In this document: piece by piece, positions 1 to 8,730 of the stretch
Layout of the letters: each line of letters starts with the position of its first letter
How positions within the stretch are numbered: position 1 is the stretch's first letter
Assembly (NCBI GenBank): GCA_963678445.1
Contig: OY782877.1
Location: forward strand, 4,278,001-4,342,000
From: G963678445 sp963678445
Lineage (GTDB): Bacteria; Hydrogenedentota; Hydrogenedentia; Hydrogenedentales; G963678445
Length of the DNA stretch: 64,000 nt
Reading direction: 5' to 3'
Translations under genes and position numbers: made by a program
Notes under the pieces: generated by a model
What the model saw: the letters and a program-made list of their open reading frames with translations, nothing else
What the model was told of the DNA's origin: nothing
Databases searched by the model: none

Positions 1-92
1 CTTGTTGGCCAAACTAATGCAAATCAGAGCTGCGTGTTAAAAAATAAATTTTGACCCTGTTGGACAGGGCAAGAGGGTAAAGGAAGTGTGTT

Positions 93-548
93 TTGACTTC
101 AAAGAAAAATTCGGTGGTGATTTATACCGACGGTGGATGTGAGCCCAATCCAGGCGTAGGCGGGTGGGGAGCGGTGCTAATTTCTGGGGAACATATGAAG
201 GAATTATCGGGGGGCGCTTTGGAAACGACCAATAATCGTATGGAAATGACCGCAGCGATTGAAGCATTACGCGCGCTCAAACGTTCGTGTCAGGTAACGT
301 TATACACGGATTCACAGTACCTAAAAAATGGAATTACGCAATGGCTGCCTGCCTGGAAACGCAACAACTGGAAGCGCAAAGGGGGACCGGTCAAAAACCA
401 GGATTTATGGCAGACGCTTGATGCACTGGTGCAAAAACACACGGTCTCCTGGCATTGGGTGAAGGGCCATGCAGGACATGATTATAATGAACGCTGTGAC
501 GCTTTGGCCTCTGCTGCGATCTTGCAACAAAAACAGCAACGCCATTGA
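93..548 (+). CDS. rnhA: Ribonuclease HI
   Basis: Degrades the RNA strand of RNA-DNA hybrids in the cytoplasm (primer removal, R-loop clearance). The 151 residues match the usual family length. The carboxylates are visible: D13 in YTDGG, E51 in NNRMEM, D73 in YTDSQY and D136 in NERCD, plus the catalytic-loop histidine H126 in VKGHAGH. Translation most likely starts at a TTG preceded by AGGAAG at a 6-base spacing; no in-frame ATG lies nearby upstream. A short CCCTGT/ACAGGG hairpin lies at 55-69, ahead of the gene. The histidine kinase gene follows after 33 bases, so the two may be co-transcribed, but no functional link is apparent. Confidence 0.97.
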   Translation: MTSKKNSVVIYTDGGCEPNPGVGGWGAVLISGEHMKELSGGALETTNNRMEMTAAIEALRALKRSCQVTLYTDSQYLKNGITQWLPAWKRNNWKRKGGPVKNQDLWQTLDALVQKHTVSWHWVKGHAGHDYNERCDALASAAILQQKQQRH

Positions 549-581
549 AGAACAAGCACGCGCGAACAGCAGGAATGGTGA

Positions 582-3374
582 ATGGAAAACCGCTATTTTT
601 CAAAAAGTCGACTGATAGGCTACTTTATCCCCATTTTGATTGGTTTGGGAGGGATAGCCTTTTCCCAGCAATTAACCAGTGTCGTTATGCGTGTCACGGT
701 GATTATGCTTTCCGTTTCTATCCCGCTGTTCGTGGGGGGCAACCTTTTGGCGCGCTCTCAAACGGGTAAACAGGAGCGCCTCCTTTTATTCTTTGGTATT
801 TTTCTATTGGTCATTGGCGCCTCTGTCAGCATATCCGATCTACCCAATACGCTGTTACAAACCGAGATGTTACCCGAGTTTGTGGTGGATACCTCACGTT
901 TGATCGGTATATGCAGCGTTCTACTGGGACTGTTTGCCGTCCTGTACAGCGTAGTGCGTACGCGGGAGGATGTCGAGGCGATCGGAGGGCGTTTTCGCCA
1001 TTTGGCGGAACATATCAACGAAGGTTTTGTATTAACGCGCGCTGATGGCCCTATCTTTATGGTGAATCAACGCTTTTTGGATATGTTCGATCTTAAACGC
1101 ACCCAAGTCATCGGCAAAAATGCCACGAGTCTGGCACGACATTTGGAAACCGATACGGTTAAGGACGCCATCCAACAGCGGGCCAAGGGCATTGCATCGG
1201 AATATGAAATTACGGCGATGGTGCGGGGTGAAGAGCGACGTTTTTGGTTTAATGGAACGCCCATCTATAACGAACGCGGTCGTCATACAGCGACCTTGGC
1301 CACTGTACGCGATACAACGGAGCAACACCGCCTGTCGCAACGGGTGGAACGATACGCCGAAGAGCTACAGAAGCGTGTGGAGCATCAGGAACAGCAACTA
1401 GTGCAGTCAGAAGCGCGTTTTCGAAAGTTGCTCGTTTCAATGAATGAGGGCTTTTTAACGATTGATGACAATCATTGCATCCAATTTGCCAATGCACGCG
1501 TATGCGAATTATTGGGAGAAGCAGAACAGGTTGTCATTGGAAGAAAAATCTTTGATTTTGTAGATACGCAAGGCCGTGTACGCCTACTTAATCTGTTAGC
1601 GCGTGGCGCGGTGCGTTCTGCAACGGAATCCCGTGAAGAATTGTCGTTTGTTAATGCCGAAGGAGAAACGATTCCCTGTGTGGTAGCAGTAGCGTATCTG
1701 GGAGAAGATTCAGAAAAGGATACGGTATATTCACTGGTACTGACCAGCCTGGTGCGGCAAAAGGAAATGCAGCGGGAACTGGAAGAACGAGCCCATGAGC
1801 TAGAACGGGCCAACGCGGAATTGTTATCGCATGACCGCGCCAAGGACGCCTTCCTTTCCAATGTGAGTCATGAATTACGAACACCCCTGAGTACGATTCA
1901 AGGCTATGTGGAAATGTTACATTCGGACAATTTAGGGACATTGAGCGGCCCACAGCAAAGTGCCTTGCAGGTGATGGAACGTAATGCGGAACGGCTGGGA
2001 ATTTTAATCAATGAAATGATTGAATTCAGTCGTATGGAGATTCGAGGCATCCAATTGAGTCTGGATCTTTTTGGTATTGAACGACTGCTCCATGAGGCCA
2101 TCGCTTCAATTCACCCCCATACCATGGCCAAGGATATCTCCACCAACTATTACGTTTCAGACAGCCTCACCTTTGCCTGGTTTGATCGGGAAAAGATCGC
2201 GCAAGTATTGGGCATCCTACTCAATAACGCAGTAAAATTCACAGACGACGGCGGCATGATCCAGCTGAATGCGCAACAAGGACCAGACAATACACTGCAA
2301 CTCAGCGTATCTGACACAGGTATTGGCATTGATGAAGCGCACAAGGAAAAAATCTTTACCAAATTCTATCAGGTAGACAGCTCCAAGACCCGACGCTATG
2401 AAGGGGCGGGTATTGGTTTGTCCATTGCCAAAAGTATTGTGGAGGCCCACGGGGGAAAGATTCAGATCGATAGCGAAATGGGAAAAGGGAGTGTTTTTCA
2501 CATCATCCTGCCCCATGCATGTTGGAACGCAGCTGCTGTAGATCCTTCCTTTGAAACAGACATCCTCAATGGTGTGCTGCTGATCGATGAAAAGAAGGAA
2601 TCCAAAGAGGCGGTAGCAAGCGTTTTAGATCGCTGGGGATTAACATGGCATCATGCCCCCAATGGCTACGACGGTGTCCGCACAGCGGAAACGGAACAAC
2701 CCGATTTAATTCTGCTTAATGACACCCAACAGGATCGGGCAGGAACAGCAACCCTCAATCTGTTACGACAACAGCCTGCCACAGCAGATATTCCCGTTTT
2801 AGTTTTCTCTGGAGAAGCCCCAGGGCACACGACCGAAATCGCAGGCATGTGGAATGAAGCGTTTTTCCTGGATAAGCCCTTCAGCGTAAAAACGTTGCAG
2901 GAAACCATCGGTAAGGCATTATCGGGAACCCCGTTTACCCTGCTTTCGTCTGCTGACGAACCTGTTGAGGAAGAAAATGAGTCACATCCCCAAATTCTGG
3001 TGCTTGACGCGGATTCCGGTTTGCTCGAATGGTTTTCCATCGCCCTGCAAAAACATGATATCCTATGTGTTGGCAGTACATCGTTGTCGCATGCGTTGAA
3101 TCTTGTACAGAATCATCCTCCTGTAGCAATTTTTCTCGATGTCGATGTGGCCTGTGTTCGTGTTTTGGACCATGTGGAAGCCTTCCGCGCTCAGGAAAGC
3201 ACAAAAAATGTACCCATTTACGCGATGACGGGCGGCAAAGGGGAAACCCATGTCCAGGTCGATATCTCCGGAATCATTCATAAACCCCTGGTGCTAAAGG
3301 AAGTTTTACGCATAGTACAGGCGTGTATAGAGACAAAAGAAACTTACCAAGAGGAAGAAAAAGTTAGTTCATGA
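582..3374 (+). CDS. Membrane hybrid sensor histidine kinase (two PAS domains, two receiver domains)
   Basis: A 930-residue signal-transducing kinase. Four membrane segments (roughly residues 11-29, 34-56, 66-86, 105-125) precede two PAS domains (about 135-250 and 280-390), a HisKA domain with phosphoacceptor H430 in SHELRTPLS, and an HATPase with NAVKFTDDGG, DTGIGID and GAGIGLSIAKS. Two receiver domains follow. The first (about 660-780) has Asn713 where the phosphoacceptor Asp is expected (PDLILLN), although its acidic pocket and KP lysine remain. The second has Asp853 (FLD) and K901, so it looks functional. The start is an ATG with AGGAA upstream. The stop overlaps the next start (ATGA). No DNA-binding output is encoded nearby and the stimulus is unknown. 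Confidence 0.93.
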   Translation: MENRYFSKSRLIGYFIPILIGLGGIAFSQQLTSVVMRVTVIMLSVSIPLFVGGNLLARSQTGKQERLLLFFGIFLLVIGASVSISDLPNTLLQTEMLPEFVVDTSRLIGICSVLLGLFAVLYSVVRTREDVEAIGGRFRHLAEHINEGFVLTRADGPIFMVNQRFLDMFDLKRTQVIGKNATSLARHLETDTVKDAIQQRAKGIASEYEITAMVRGEERRFWFNGTPIYNERGRHTATLATVRDTTEQHRLSQRVERYAEELQKRVEHQEQQLVQSEARFRKLLVSMNEGFLTIDDNHCIQFANARVCELLGEAEQVVIGRKIFDFVDTQGRVRLLNLLARGAVRSATESREELSFVNAEGETIPCVVAVAYLGEDSEKDTVYSLVLTSLVRQKEMQRELEERAHELERANAELLSHDRAKDAFLSNVSHELRTPLSTIQGYVEMLHSDNLGTLSGPQQSALQVMERNAERLGILINEMIEFSRMEIRGIQLSLDLFGIERLLHEAIASIHPHTMAKDISTNYYVSDSLTFAWFDREKIAQVLGILLNNAVKFTDDGGMIQLNAQQGPDNTLQLSVSDTGIGIDEAHKEKIFTKFYQVDSSKTRRYEGAGIGLSIAKSIVEAHGGKIQIDSEMGKGSVFHIILPHACWNAAAVDPSFETDILNGVLLIDEKKESKEAVASVLDRWGLTWHHAPNGYDGVRTAETEQPDLILLNDTQQDRAGTATLNLLRQQPATADIPVLVFSGEAPGHTTEIAGMWNEAFFLDKPFSVKTLQETIGKALSGTPFTLLSSADEPVEEENESHPQILVLDADSGLLEWFSIALQKHDILCVGSTSLSHALNLVQNHPPVAIFLDVDVACVRVLDHVEAFRAQESTKNVPIYAMTGGKGETHVQVDISGIIHKPLVLKEVLRIVQACIETKETYQEEEKVSS

Positions 3375-4489
3375 TGCAGTATTTGAAATGGAGCCTTCTT
3401 TTCTTTGTGGTGTTGCCGCTTGCAATACCCAGTTTTGCCGCCAAAAAGGTGAAGCCAGTCAGTACTATTTGTGTGAATGCCGAAACAGGCGAAGTTATTT
3501 TCGAGGAACATGCCGACATTCAGCGTCCACCGGCCAGCATGATTAAATTAATGATGATGCTTATGGTGGCAGAGGGGGTAGAGGCGCAGCGCTGGACCTT
3601 GGAAACCCCTATTGAGGCCTCCAAGCATGCCCAGAAGATGGGGGGGACGCAGGTTTATCTGGAAGCGGGGGAAGTTTTCCCCTTGGAAAAAATGATGGGG
3701 GCCGTTGCCGTCGCATCGGCCAACGATGCGGCCATGGCGGTTGCAGAGCAACTGTGGGGGAGCGAGGCGGGATATTTACAAGCAATGAATGATCGCGCCC
3801 GTCTGTTGGAAATGAAAAACAGTGTCTTTCATAGTGTACATGGCCTGCCTCCTGATAAAGGGGAGGACTATGATCAAACCACAGCGAGGGATATGGCTTT
3901 GCTCGGTTGCGAATGCACCCGACATCCGCTGGTCATGCAATGGGTAAAGATGAAGCAGTACCAGTTTCGTCCGGATAAAGCAGTGCACCACAATACCAAT
4001 AAATTGCTCTGGCGAATGGAGGATTGTGATGGCATGAAAACGGGTTTTATCAGGGCTGCAGGATTCTGTATAACAGCGACCGCTGAACGCAATGGTATAC
4101 GGTTAATTTCGGTCGTTATGGGTTCACAAAACAAATATGGTCGTTTTAATCTGGCGCAAAAACTTCTGGAAGACGGTTTTGCTGCTGCAGGTCTGAAACA
4201 GGTGGTAAAAAAGGGGACACCGGTAGGTGCGCCGGTGGCGGTGACCAACTGCGAGTATAGCAAGGTGCGTTTGTCTGCGGCAGAGGATATTACTATCCTT
4301 TCTAACGCCTTAAAAACGGACGAATACCAAATTGAGTTGCGTTGTGATCAACCCCTTAAAGCTCCGCTTAAGGCCGGTGAGGTTGTGGGAGAAATCGTTG
4401 TACTGGCGCAAGGTAAAATCGTGGGACGCGGCGGCGCGGTATTACCCATCAATCTGATGGCATTGTGTGAATCCCTGCAGACACAATGA
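3371..4489 (+). CDS. dacA: D-alanyl-D-alanine carboxypeptidase (peptidase S11, PBP5 type)
   Basis: Removes the terminal D-Ala from peptidoglycan pentapeptides in the periplasm. A signal peptide (about residues 1-23, hydrophobic LLFFVVLPLAIP) is followed by all three penicillin-binding motifs: SxxK at S56-MI-K59, SxN at S116-AN, and KTG at K223. The C-terminal third (from about residue 275) resembles the PBP5 C-terminal beta domain. At 372 residues it has the family's usual length. Start and upstream stop overlap by four bases (ATGA), suggesting translational coupling to the kinase. I see no clear C-terminal amphipathic anchor. The symbol follows the family; the exact paralogue (dacA, C or D) cannot be decided from sequence alone. 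Confidence 0.93.
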   Translation: MMQYLKWSLLFFVVLPLAIPSFAAKKVKPVSTICVNAETGEVIFEEHADIQRPPASMIKLMMMLMVAEGVEAQRWTLETPIEASKHAQKMGGTQVYLEAGEVFPLEKMMGAVAVASANDAAMAVAEQLWGSEAGYLQAMNDRARLLEMKNSVFHSVHGLPPDKGEDYDQTTARDMALLGCECTRHPLVMQWVKMKQYQFRPDKAVHHNTNKLLWRMEDCDGMKTGFIRAAGFCITATAERNGIRLISVVMGSQNKYGRFNLAQKLLEDGFAAAGLKQVVKKGTPVGAPVAVTNCEYSKVRLSAAEDITILSNALKTDEYQIELRCDQPLKAPLKAGEVVGEIVVLAQGKIVGRGGAVLPINLMALCESLQTQ

Positions 4490-4510
4490 GCGCAGAAAGA
4501 TACTCAGGCG

Positions 4511-5260
4511 TTGGATAATTATCTGGAAAAAAGAGACGGAAATCGGCATGCCTTGGTATGGGCGGAAGACGCGGATTGCATTGCAAACGCCCTGCTACAC
4601 GCACAGGGCTGTACGCCGTGGCGTTGTGGTGGACGTGGTCAACTTGCTTCCTTTCCTTACAAAGGTGGAATGGGACTGATTCGTCGCTACCTCCGCGGCG
4701 GTTTTGTACGCCATTTTTTAAAGGAAGGATACCTTTTCCAGAATCGCCCCTATAAAGAGTTTAAAGCGCACTTGGCCGCACTGGAATGTGAAATTCCGAC
4801 CCCCCCTCTTTTGGGCGTGATGTGGGAACGTCGGGGGCTCTGGGTGCGTGGCGCCTATGCTACGCAGTGCATGAAAGGCCTGACATTAGATGTATATCTG
4901 GAATCGACGCCTCCGCATGCCGACACCATGTTACAACGCTGTGGCCAATGGATTCGAAGCATGCACGACGCCAATATTTGGCATGCCGATCTGCAGGTTA
5001 AAAACATTCTTGTTACGGAAAGCGGTCCCTACTTTCTGGATTTTGACAATGCGCATGTAAACAGGCCTGTTTCCAGACTGCAACGCGCCCGAAATCTGTT
5101 ACGATTACGCCGCTCATTTGAAAAAAACACCCTGTCACCGGCATACTTCGAAGCCGTGTACACAGGCTATGCATACGATGTAATACCCTTATGGCTCAAA
5201 TGGCTCTATACGCTCAAAGGCCATATCTCCAATTTATTCTTACGACGGAAAAAGAAATGA
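4511..5260 (+). CDS. Lipopolysaccharide kinase-like protein (Kdo kinase/WaaP family), copy 1
   Basis: A 249-residue protein kinase-fold enzyme likely to phosphorylate a sugar of the lipopolysaccharide inner core. The catalytic loop is HADLQVKNIL (Asp and Asn both present) followed by the metal-binding DFD in YFLDFDNAH. The N-terminal GLIRRYLRGGFVRH matches the conserved basic stretch of KdkA-type kinases. The first usable start is a TTG. The frame upstream is closed by the TGA of the carboxypeptidase, which lies in this same frame 21 bases earlier. The next gene is a second kinase-like protein, and kdsB (Kdo activation) lies 4 kb away on the other strand, which supports a Kdo-related role. 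Substrate is inferred. Confidence 0.75.
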   Translation: MDNYLEKRDGNRHALVWAEDADCIANALLHAQGCTPWRCGGRGQLASFPYKGGMGLIRRYLRGGFVRHFLKEGYLFQNRPYKEFKAHLAALECEIPTPPLLGVMWERRGLWVRGAYATQCMKGLTLDVYLESTPPHADTMLQRCGQWIRSMHDANIWHADLQVKNILVTESGPYFLDFDNAHVNRPVSRLQRARNLLRLRRSFEKNTLSPAYFEAVYTGYAYDVIPLWLKWLYTLKGHISNLFLRRKKK

Positions 5261-6081
5261 ATGCTCTTTGCTGCACTTCAAATATAGATAAGACCAAAAG
5301 CTTTTTACGCAGACTGTATACCTTGCAACCGCTTTCACCGAACGATCTACGAGAACAGCTTAAGCACTCGAAAAATGTTGTGCTGAAGGAAAGCGCTAAG
5401 ACGCGGGTATATAAAACCGGTGAGTGGGTGGTGAAGGAAAGTAATAGCGCCTTTTTAAAAGGATTGTTACGCCATACCTTTGCACGAAACCGATACCGCC
5501 GAGGGTGGATAGCAGCGCATTATTTGCGGAAAAAAGGCGTGCTTACGCCAGAGCCTTTGGCCTATATGGAAAAAGGTTGCCTGGGCTTGCTGTGGGGCAA
5601 TGCAATGGTCTCGGAGTATCTGGACGAGGCACGCAATGTCGAGGACTTTCTGTATGCACTTGTCCAGCGAGGGGCAGGAAAGGACACGCTGCAGAATTTT
5701 CTGACACATCTCGCACAAGCGGTCAATACGCTAACGGCTGCGGACGCCTACCATGAGGATCTTTCCGGGAAAAACATTTTTACCCGTGACGGAGTTCGCT
5801 TTTATTTTATCGATGTCGACGCGGTGGTGATTGGACAGCCCTACGATGACGAAATCCGTATGCGCAACCATGTGCAACTATACGATTCCTTCTGTGATCT
5901 GCTTAATGACGCGATGCTGGTGCCGTTTATTACGCAGATGCTGACTCCCCAGCATGATTTACGGGTCTGGATGCCGCAGGTGCGACGCACCCAGGCAGAA
6001 CGTCGACGCAAGGTAGAGGAACGCTGGTTGAAGGAAGGAAAAGCGATACGCCACATGTCGGATACGCCACCTTCTCTATAA
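5257..6081 (+). CDS. Lipopolysaccharide kinase-like protein (Kdo kinase/WaaP family), copy 2
   Basis: A 274-residue kinase-fold protein of the same broad family as the preceding gene but well diverged. The catalytic loop reads HEDLSGKNIF and the metal site DVD (YFIDVDAV). Near the N-terminus, VYKTGEWVVKESN resembles the kinase lysine strand. I start it at the ATG that overlaps the stop of copy 1 (ATGA); a start 66 bases upstream is possible but would overlap copy 1 more and lacks a better ribosome-binding site. The last six bases overlap the convergent gene on the minus strand. It probably phosphorylates a lipopolysaccharide or related glycan sugar; substrate unknown. Confidence 0.68.
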   Translation: MNALCCTSNIDKTKSFLRRLYTLQPLSPNDLREQLKHSKNVVLKESAKTRVYKTGEWVVKESNSAFLKGLLRHTFARNRYRRGWIAAHYLRKKGVLTPEPLAYMEKGCLGLLWGNAMVSEYLDEARNVEDFLYALVQRGAGKDTLQNFLTHLAQAVNTLTAADAYHEDLSGKNIFTRDGVRFYFIDVDAVVIGQPYDDEIRMRNHVQLYDSFCDLLNDAMLVPFITQMLTPQHDLRVWMPQVRRTQAERRRKVEERWLKEGKAIRHMSDTPPSL

Positions 6082-7062
6082 AGACGACTGCCCGCCCTGC
6101 GGATGCAAGGGATGCGTGTAGACGTAAAAAGGGCTAGTGTTTTCTCCCTGATAGCAGCGCAGCTGTAATGCCTTCAATTCTGCTGTATCTACGGATAAAC
6201 GCGCCAAAGCCAAGAAAAAATCCGCCTGCAATCCTGCCGCAAGAGAGATTTTTTCGTTTTCATACGTAGGCCGTTCCTGATACGTCCATGCCATGTCACT
6301 GGGGAGCAAGCGAAATGGCCCGTCTAGCGCTTCCTGCCCATACACTTCTACGCTATATGCGTCAGTGGAGTGGCTGGAAAGGCTTTTAGGGATAACAAAA
6401 GAAACTGTTTCCAGGGTGTTGTTCTTACAATGTAACGTCAGGATACCCTGAGGGCTATAAGGGGGAGAGACCGAGCACTGTAGCGTTCGTCCATAAAGGG
6501 TAAAGGAAAGCACCAATAGCACGGCCAATATGACGCCCAAGACGGATACCGAAATCTGCGTCCGTTCTTTGTGCGGAAGACGCGCCCAGAAGGAAGGAAG
6601 GGCCGGACCAGCCTCCACTGCATACCGTTCGAGAGGCTTATCAATAAAACCGCCCATTTCCGCTGCGGTTTGCGCACTACACAGCTGGTTCCAAAAAGCT
6701 ATCTGTTTGCGTAAAGAAGCAATGCGCATTGAATGCTTTCGGTTAAGTGCATTCACATGTGTCGGACGAAGATTATTTGTCGACAAACGGTCAAGGAAGC
6801 GATCTTGTGCCTGTAACGCACGCTGTAGCCGTTGCGCCAACTGTTTGAGCACCCCTTGTTCCCGACGGCGAAAATCCTCCAGGCGACGCGTGGCTTTTTC
6901 GGCCTGTGTCTTTTGGTAACCCTCGAAAGCGTCCGGAGTCTCGCTCAATTGCGCAGGTTTCGGGTGCGTATATTCACACGAAGCCGCTTGCTCCTTCCAG
7001 GAAAGGAGCAAGCGACATTCTTCTTGCAATCGAATCCACTTTGAGGATAATTCGTTATCCAA
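6076..7062 (-). CDS. Unknown single-pass membrane protein with N-terminal helical region
   Basis: I do not recognise this 328-residue protein. The first half is charged and probably helical or coiled-coil (about residues 50-140, rich in Gln, Arg, Leu and Glu). One clear transmembrane segment lies at about 178-198 (SVSVLGVILAVLLVLSFTLY), followed by a probable periplasmic domain of about 130 residues with two cysteines. The start is a TTG 41 bases downstream of the pyrG stop, with no strong ribosome-binding site, so it is probably the third gene of a kdsB-pyrG operon. It ends convergently with the kinase gene, overlapping by six bases. No function is assigned. Confidence 0.7.
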   Translation of the reverse strand: MDNELSSKWIRLQEECRLLLSWKEQAASCEYTHPKPAQLSETPDAFEGYQKTQAEKATRRLEDFRRREQGVLKQLAQRLQRALQAQDRFLDRLSTNNLRPTHVNALNRKHSMRIASLRKQIAFWNQLCSAQTAAEMGGFIDKPLERYAVEAGPALPSFWARLPHKERTQISVSVLGVILAVLLVLSFTLYGRTLQCSVSPPYSPQGILTLHCKNNTLETVSFVIPKSLSSHSTDAYSVEVYGQEALDGPFRLLPSDMAWTYQERPTYENEKISLAAGLQADFFLALARLSVDTAELKALQLRCYQGENTSPFYVYTHPLHPQGGQSSL

Positions 7063-7103
7063 AGCAGCACCGTTATCGTTATTTATTGCGATTTAGGAGA
7101 CCA

Positions 7104-8726
7104 TCAAGATTTGTGCTTCAGGGCCGCAGCCACAAAATCACGGAAGAGTGGTTGTGGTTTTAAGGGTTTGCTTTTAAATTCCGGATGGAATTGCGATGCA
7201 CAGAACCAGGGGTGGTCTTTTAACTCAATAGTTTCCACCAAATCATGGTCGCCTTTGGGATGGGTGCCGCAGACTATCATGCCCGCTTCATTTTCAAGGC
7301 GTTCACGATAGGCATTATTAAATTCGTAACGATGACGATGACGTTCGTAGATAGTATCTTCCTGATACGCCGCATGTACTTTCGTACCTGCCTTCAAGTC
7401 GCAACGGTACGCCCCTAAACGCATCGTGCCGCCCATATCTTTCAGGCCACGCTGTTCCGAAAGCAGCGAAATTACAGGATCGGGAGTTTCAGGATTGATT
7501 TCGGTTGAGTTCGCTTCTTTAAGACCCAATTTGTTACGCGTTAACTCAATAACCGCCATTTGCAGGCCCAGGCAGATTCCCATAAACGGTATGTTGTTTT
7601 CTCGTGCATACTGTACTGCCAGAATTTTTCCTTCAATACCGCGCGTACCAAAACCAGGTCCTACCAAAATACCATCATACGGTTTCAGTGTTTCTGCCAG
7701 ATCAACATCACCCCCTTCAAACTGCTCCGAGTCTACCCAGTCCAAGGCAACCTTGCAATCATTGGCGACACCCGCATGTACAAAGGCCTCGTTGATGCTT
7801 TTGTAGGCGTCATCATGCCCGACATATTTTCCAACGGCGGCGATGCGCACTTCCTTTTTAAGATTACAGAGTCGATCTACAATCGCCGTCCATTCGTTGA
7901 GATCGCCTTCCGGAGCATCAATGTTAAGCAAGCGCAGGATAGTGTCGTCCAGTTTTTGTTTTTTGAAATTCAGCGGGATGGCATAGAAAGGCGAAATATC
8001 TTCGGCATTGATAATGGCGTCATCGGTCACATCGCAGAACATGGCGATTTTATGGCGCTGTTCCGCAGCCATGATATGATGTCCCGTACGACAGACGATA
8101 ACGTTGGGCTGGATACCGATATCACGTAAGGCGCGCACACTGTGCTGCGTCGGTTTTGTTTTCAGCTCACCCGCAGCCTCGATAAACGGCACCAAGGTTA
8201 CATGTGCAAAGCAGCAATTAGGCGGACCGACTTCCAGACGGAATTGACGCAAGGCTTCAAGGAAAGGCTGTCCCTCGATATCACCAACCGTGCCGCCGAT
8301 TTCAATAATAGCGACATCGATATCCGTATCCTCATCCGTAAGGCGTCGGATGCGAGACTTAATTTCGTCGGTGATGTGGGGGATAACCTGTACGGTTTTT
8401 CCCAGAAACTCGCCCCGGCGTTCCTTCTGAATCACAGAGTTATAAATATCACCCGTGGTGGTGTTGCTTTTTTGGGAAAGCTTGGCATTGGTCAGGCGTT
8501 CATAATGGCCCAAATCCAGATCCGTTTCCGCACCGTCATCGGTTACAAAGACCTCTCCATGTTCGAAAGGATTCATAGTGCCCGGATCCACATTGATATA
8601 CGGATCCATTTTCATCATGGCAATCTTCAAGCCCCGTGCTTCCAGCAACATTCCCAAACTCGCTGCAAACACCCCTTTTCCTACCGATGAAACCACGCCC
8701 CCTGTGGTAAACACATACTTTGTCAT
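7104..8726 (-). CDS. pyrG: CTP synthase
   Basis: Makes CTP from UTP using ATP and glutamine. The 540 residues match the family length. The N-terminal synthetase domain begins KYVFTTGGVVSSVGKG with the P-loop-like GVVSSVGKG. The C-terminal class I glutamine amidotransferase domain shows the nucleophile elbow GICLGLQ (Cys) and the His-x-Glu pair in FHPEFKSKP. The gene starts four bases after kdsB. This pairing is functionally sensible because KdsB consumes CTP to activate Kdo. The ATG start is supported by the conserved N-terminus. Confidence 0.98.
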   Translation of the reverse strand: MTKYVFTTGGVVSSVGKGVFAASLGMLLEARGLKIAMMKMDPYINVDPGTMNPFEHGEVFVTDDGAETDLDLGHYERLTNAKLSQKSNTTTGDIYNSVIQKERRGEFLGKTVQVIPHITDEIKSRIRRLTDEDTDIDVAIIEIGGTVGDIEGQPFLEALRQFRLEVGPPNCCFAHVTLVPFIEAAGELKTKPTQHSVRALRDIGIQPNVIVCRTGHHIMAAEQRHKIAMFCDVTDDAIINAEDISPFYAIPLNFKKQKLDDTILRLLNIDAPEGDLNEWTAIVDRLCNLKKEVRIAAVGKYVGHDDAYKSINEAFVHAGVANDCKVALDWVDSEQFEGGDVDLAETLKPYDGILVGPGFGTRGIEGKILAVQYARENNIPFMGICLGLQMAVIELTRNKLGLKEANSTEINPETPDPVISLLSEQRGLKDMGGTMRLGAYRCDLKAGTKVHAAYQEDTIYERHRHRYEFNNAYRERLENEAGMIVCGTHPKGDHDLVETIELKDHPWFCASQFHPEFKSKPLKPQPLFRDFVAAALKHKS

Positions 8727-8730
8727 GCCG

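Noticed and set aside
7560..8690. Two long plus-strand open frames opposite pyrG
   Set aside because: Shadow frames of a well-conserved housekeeping gene.
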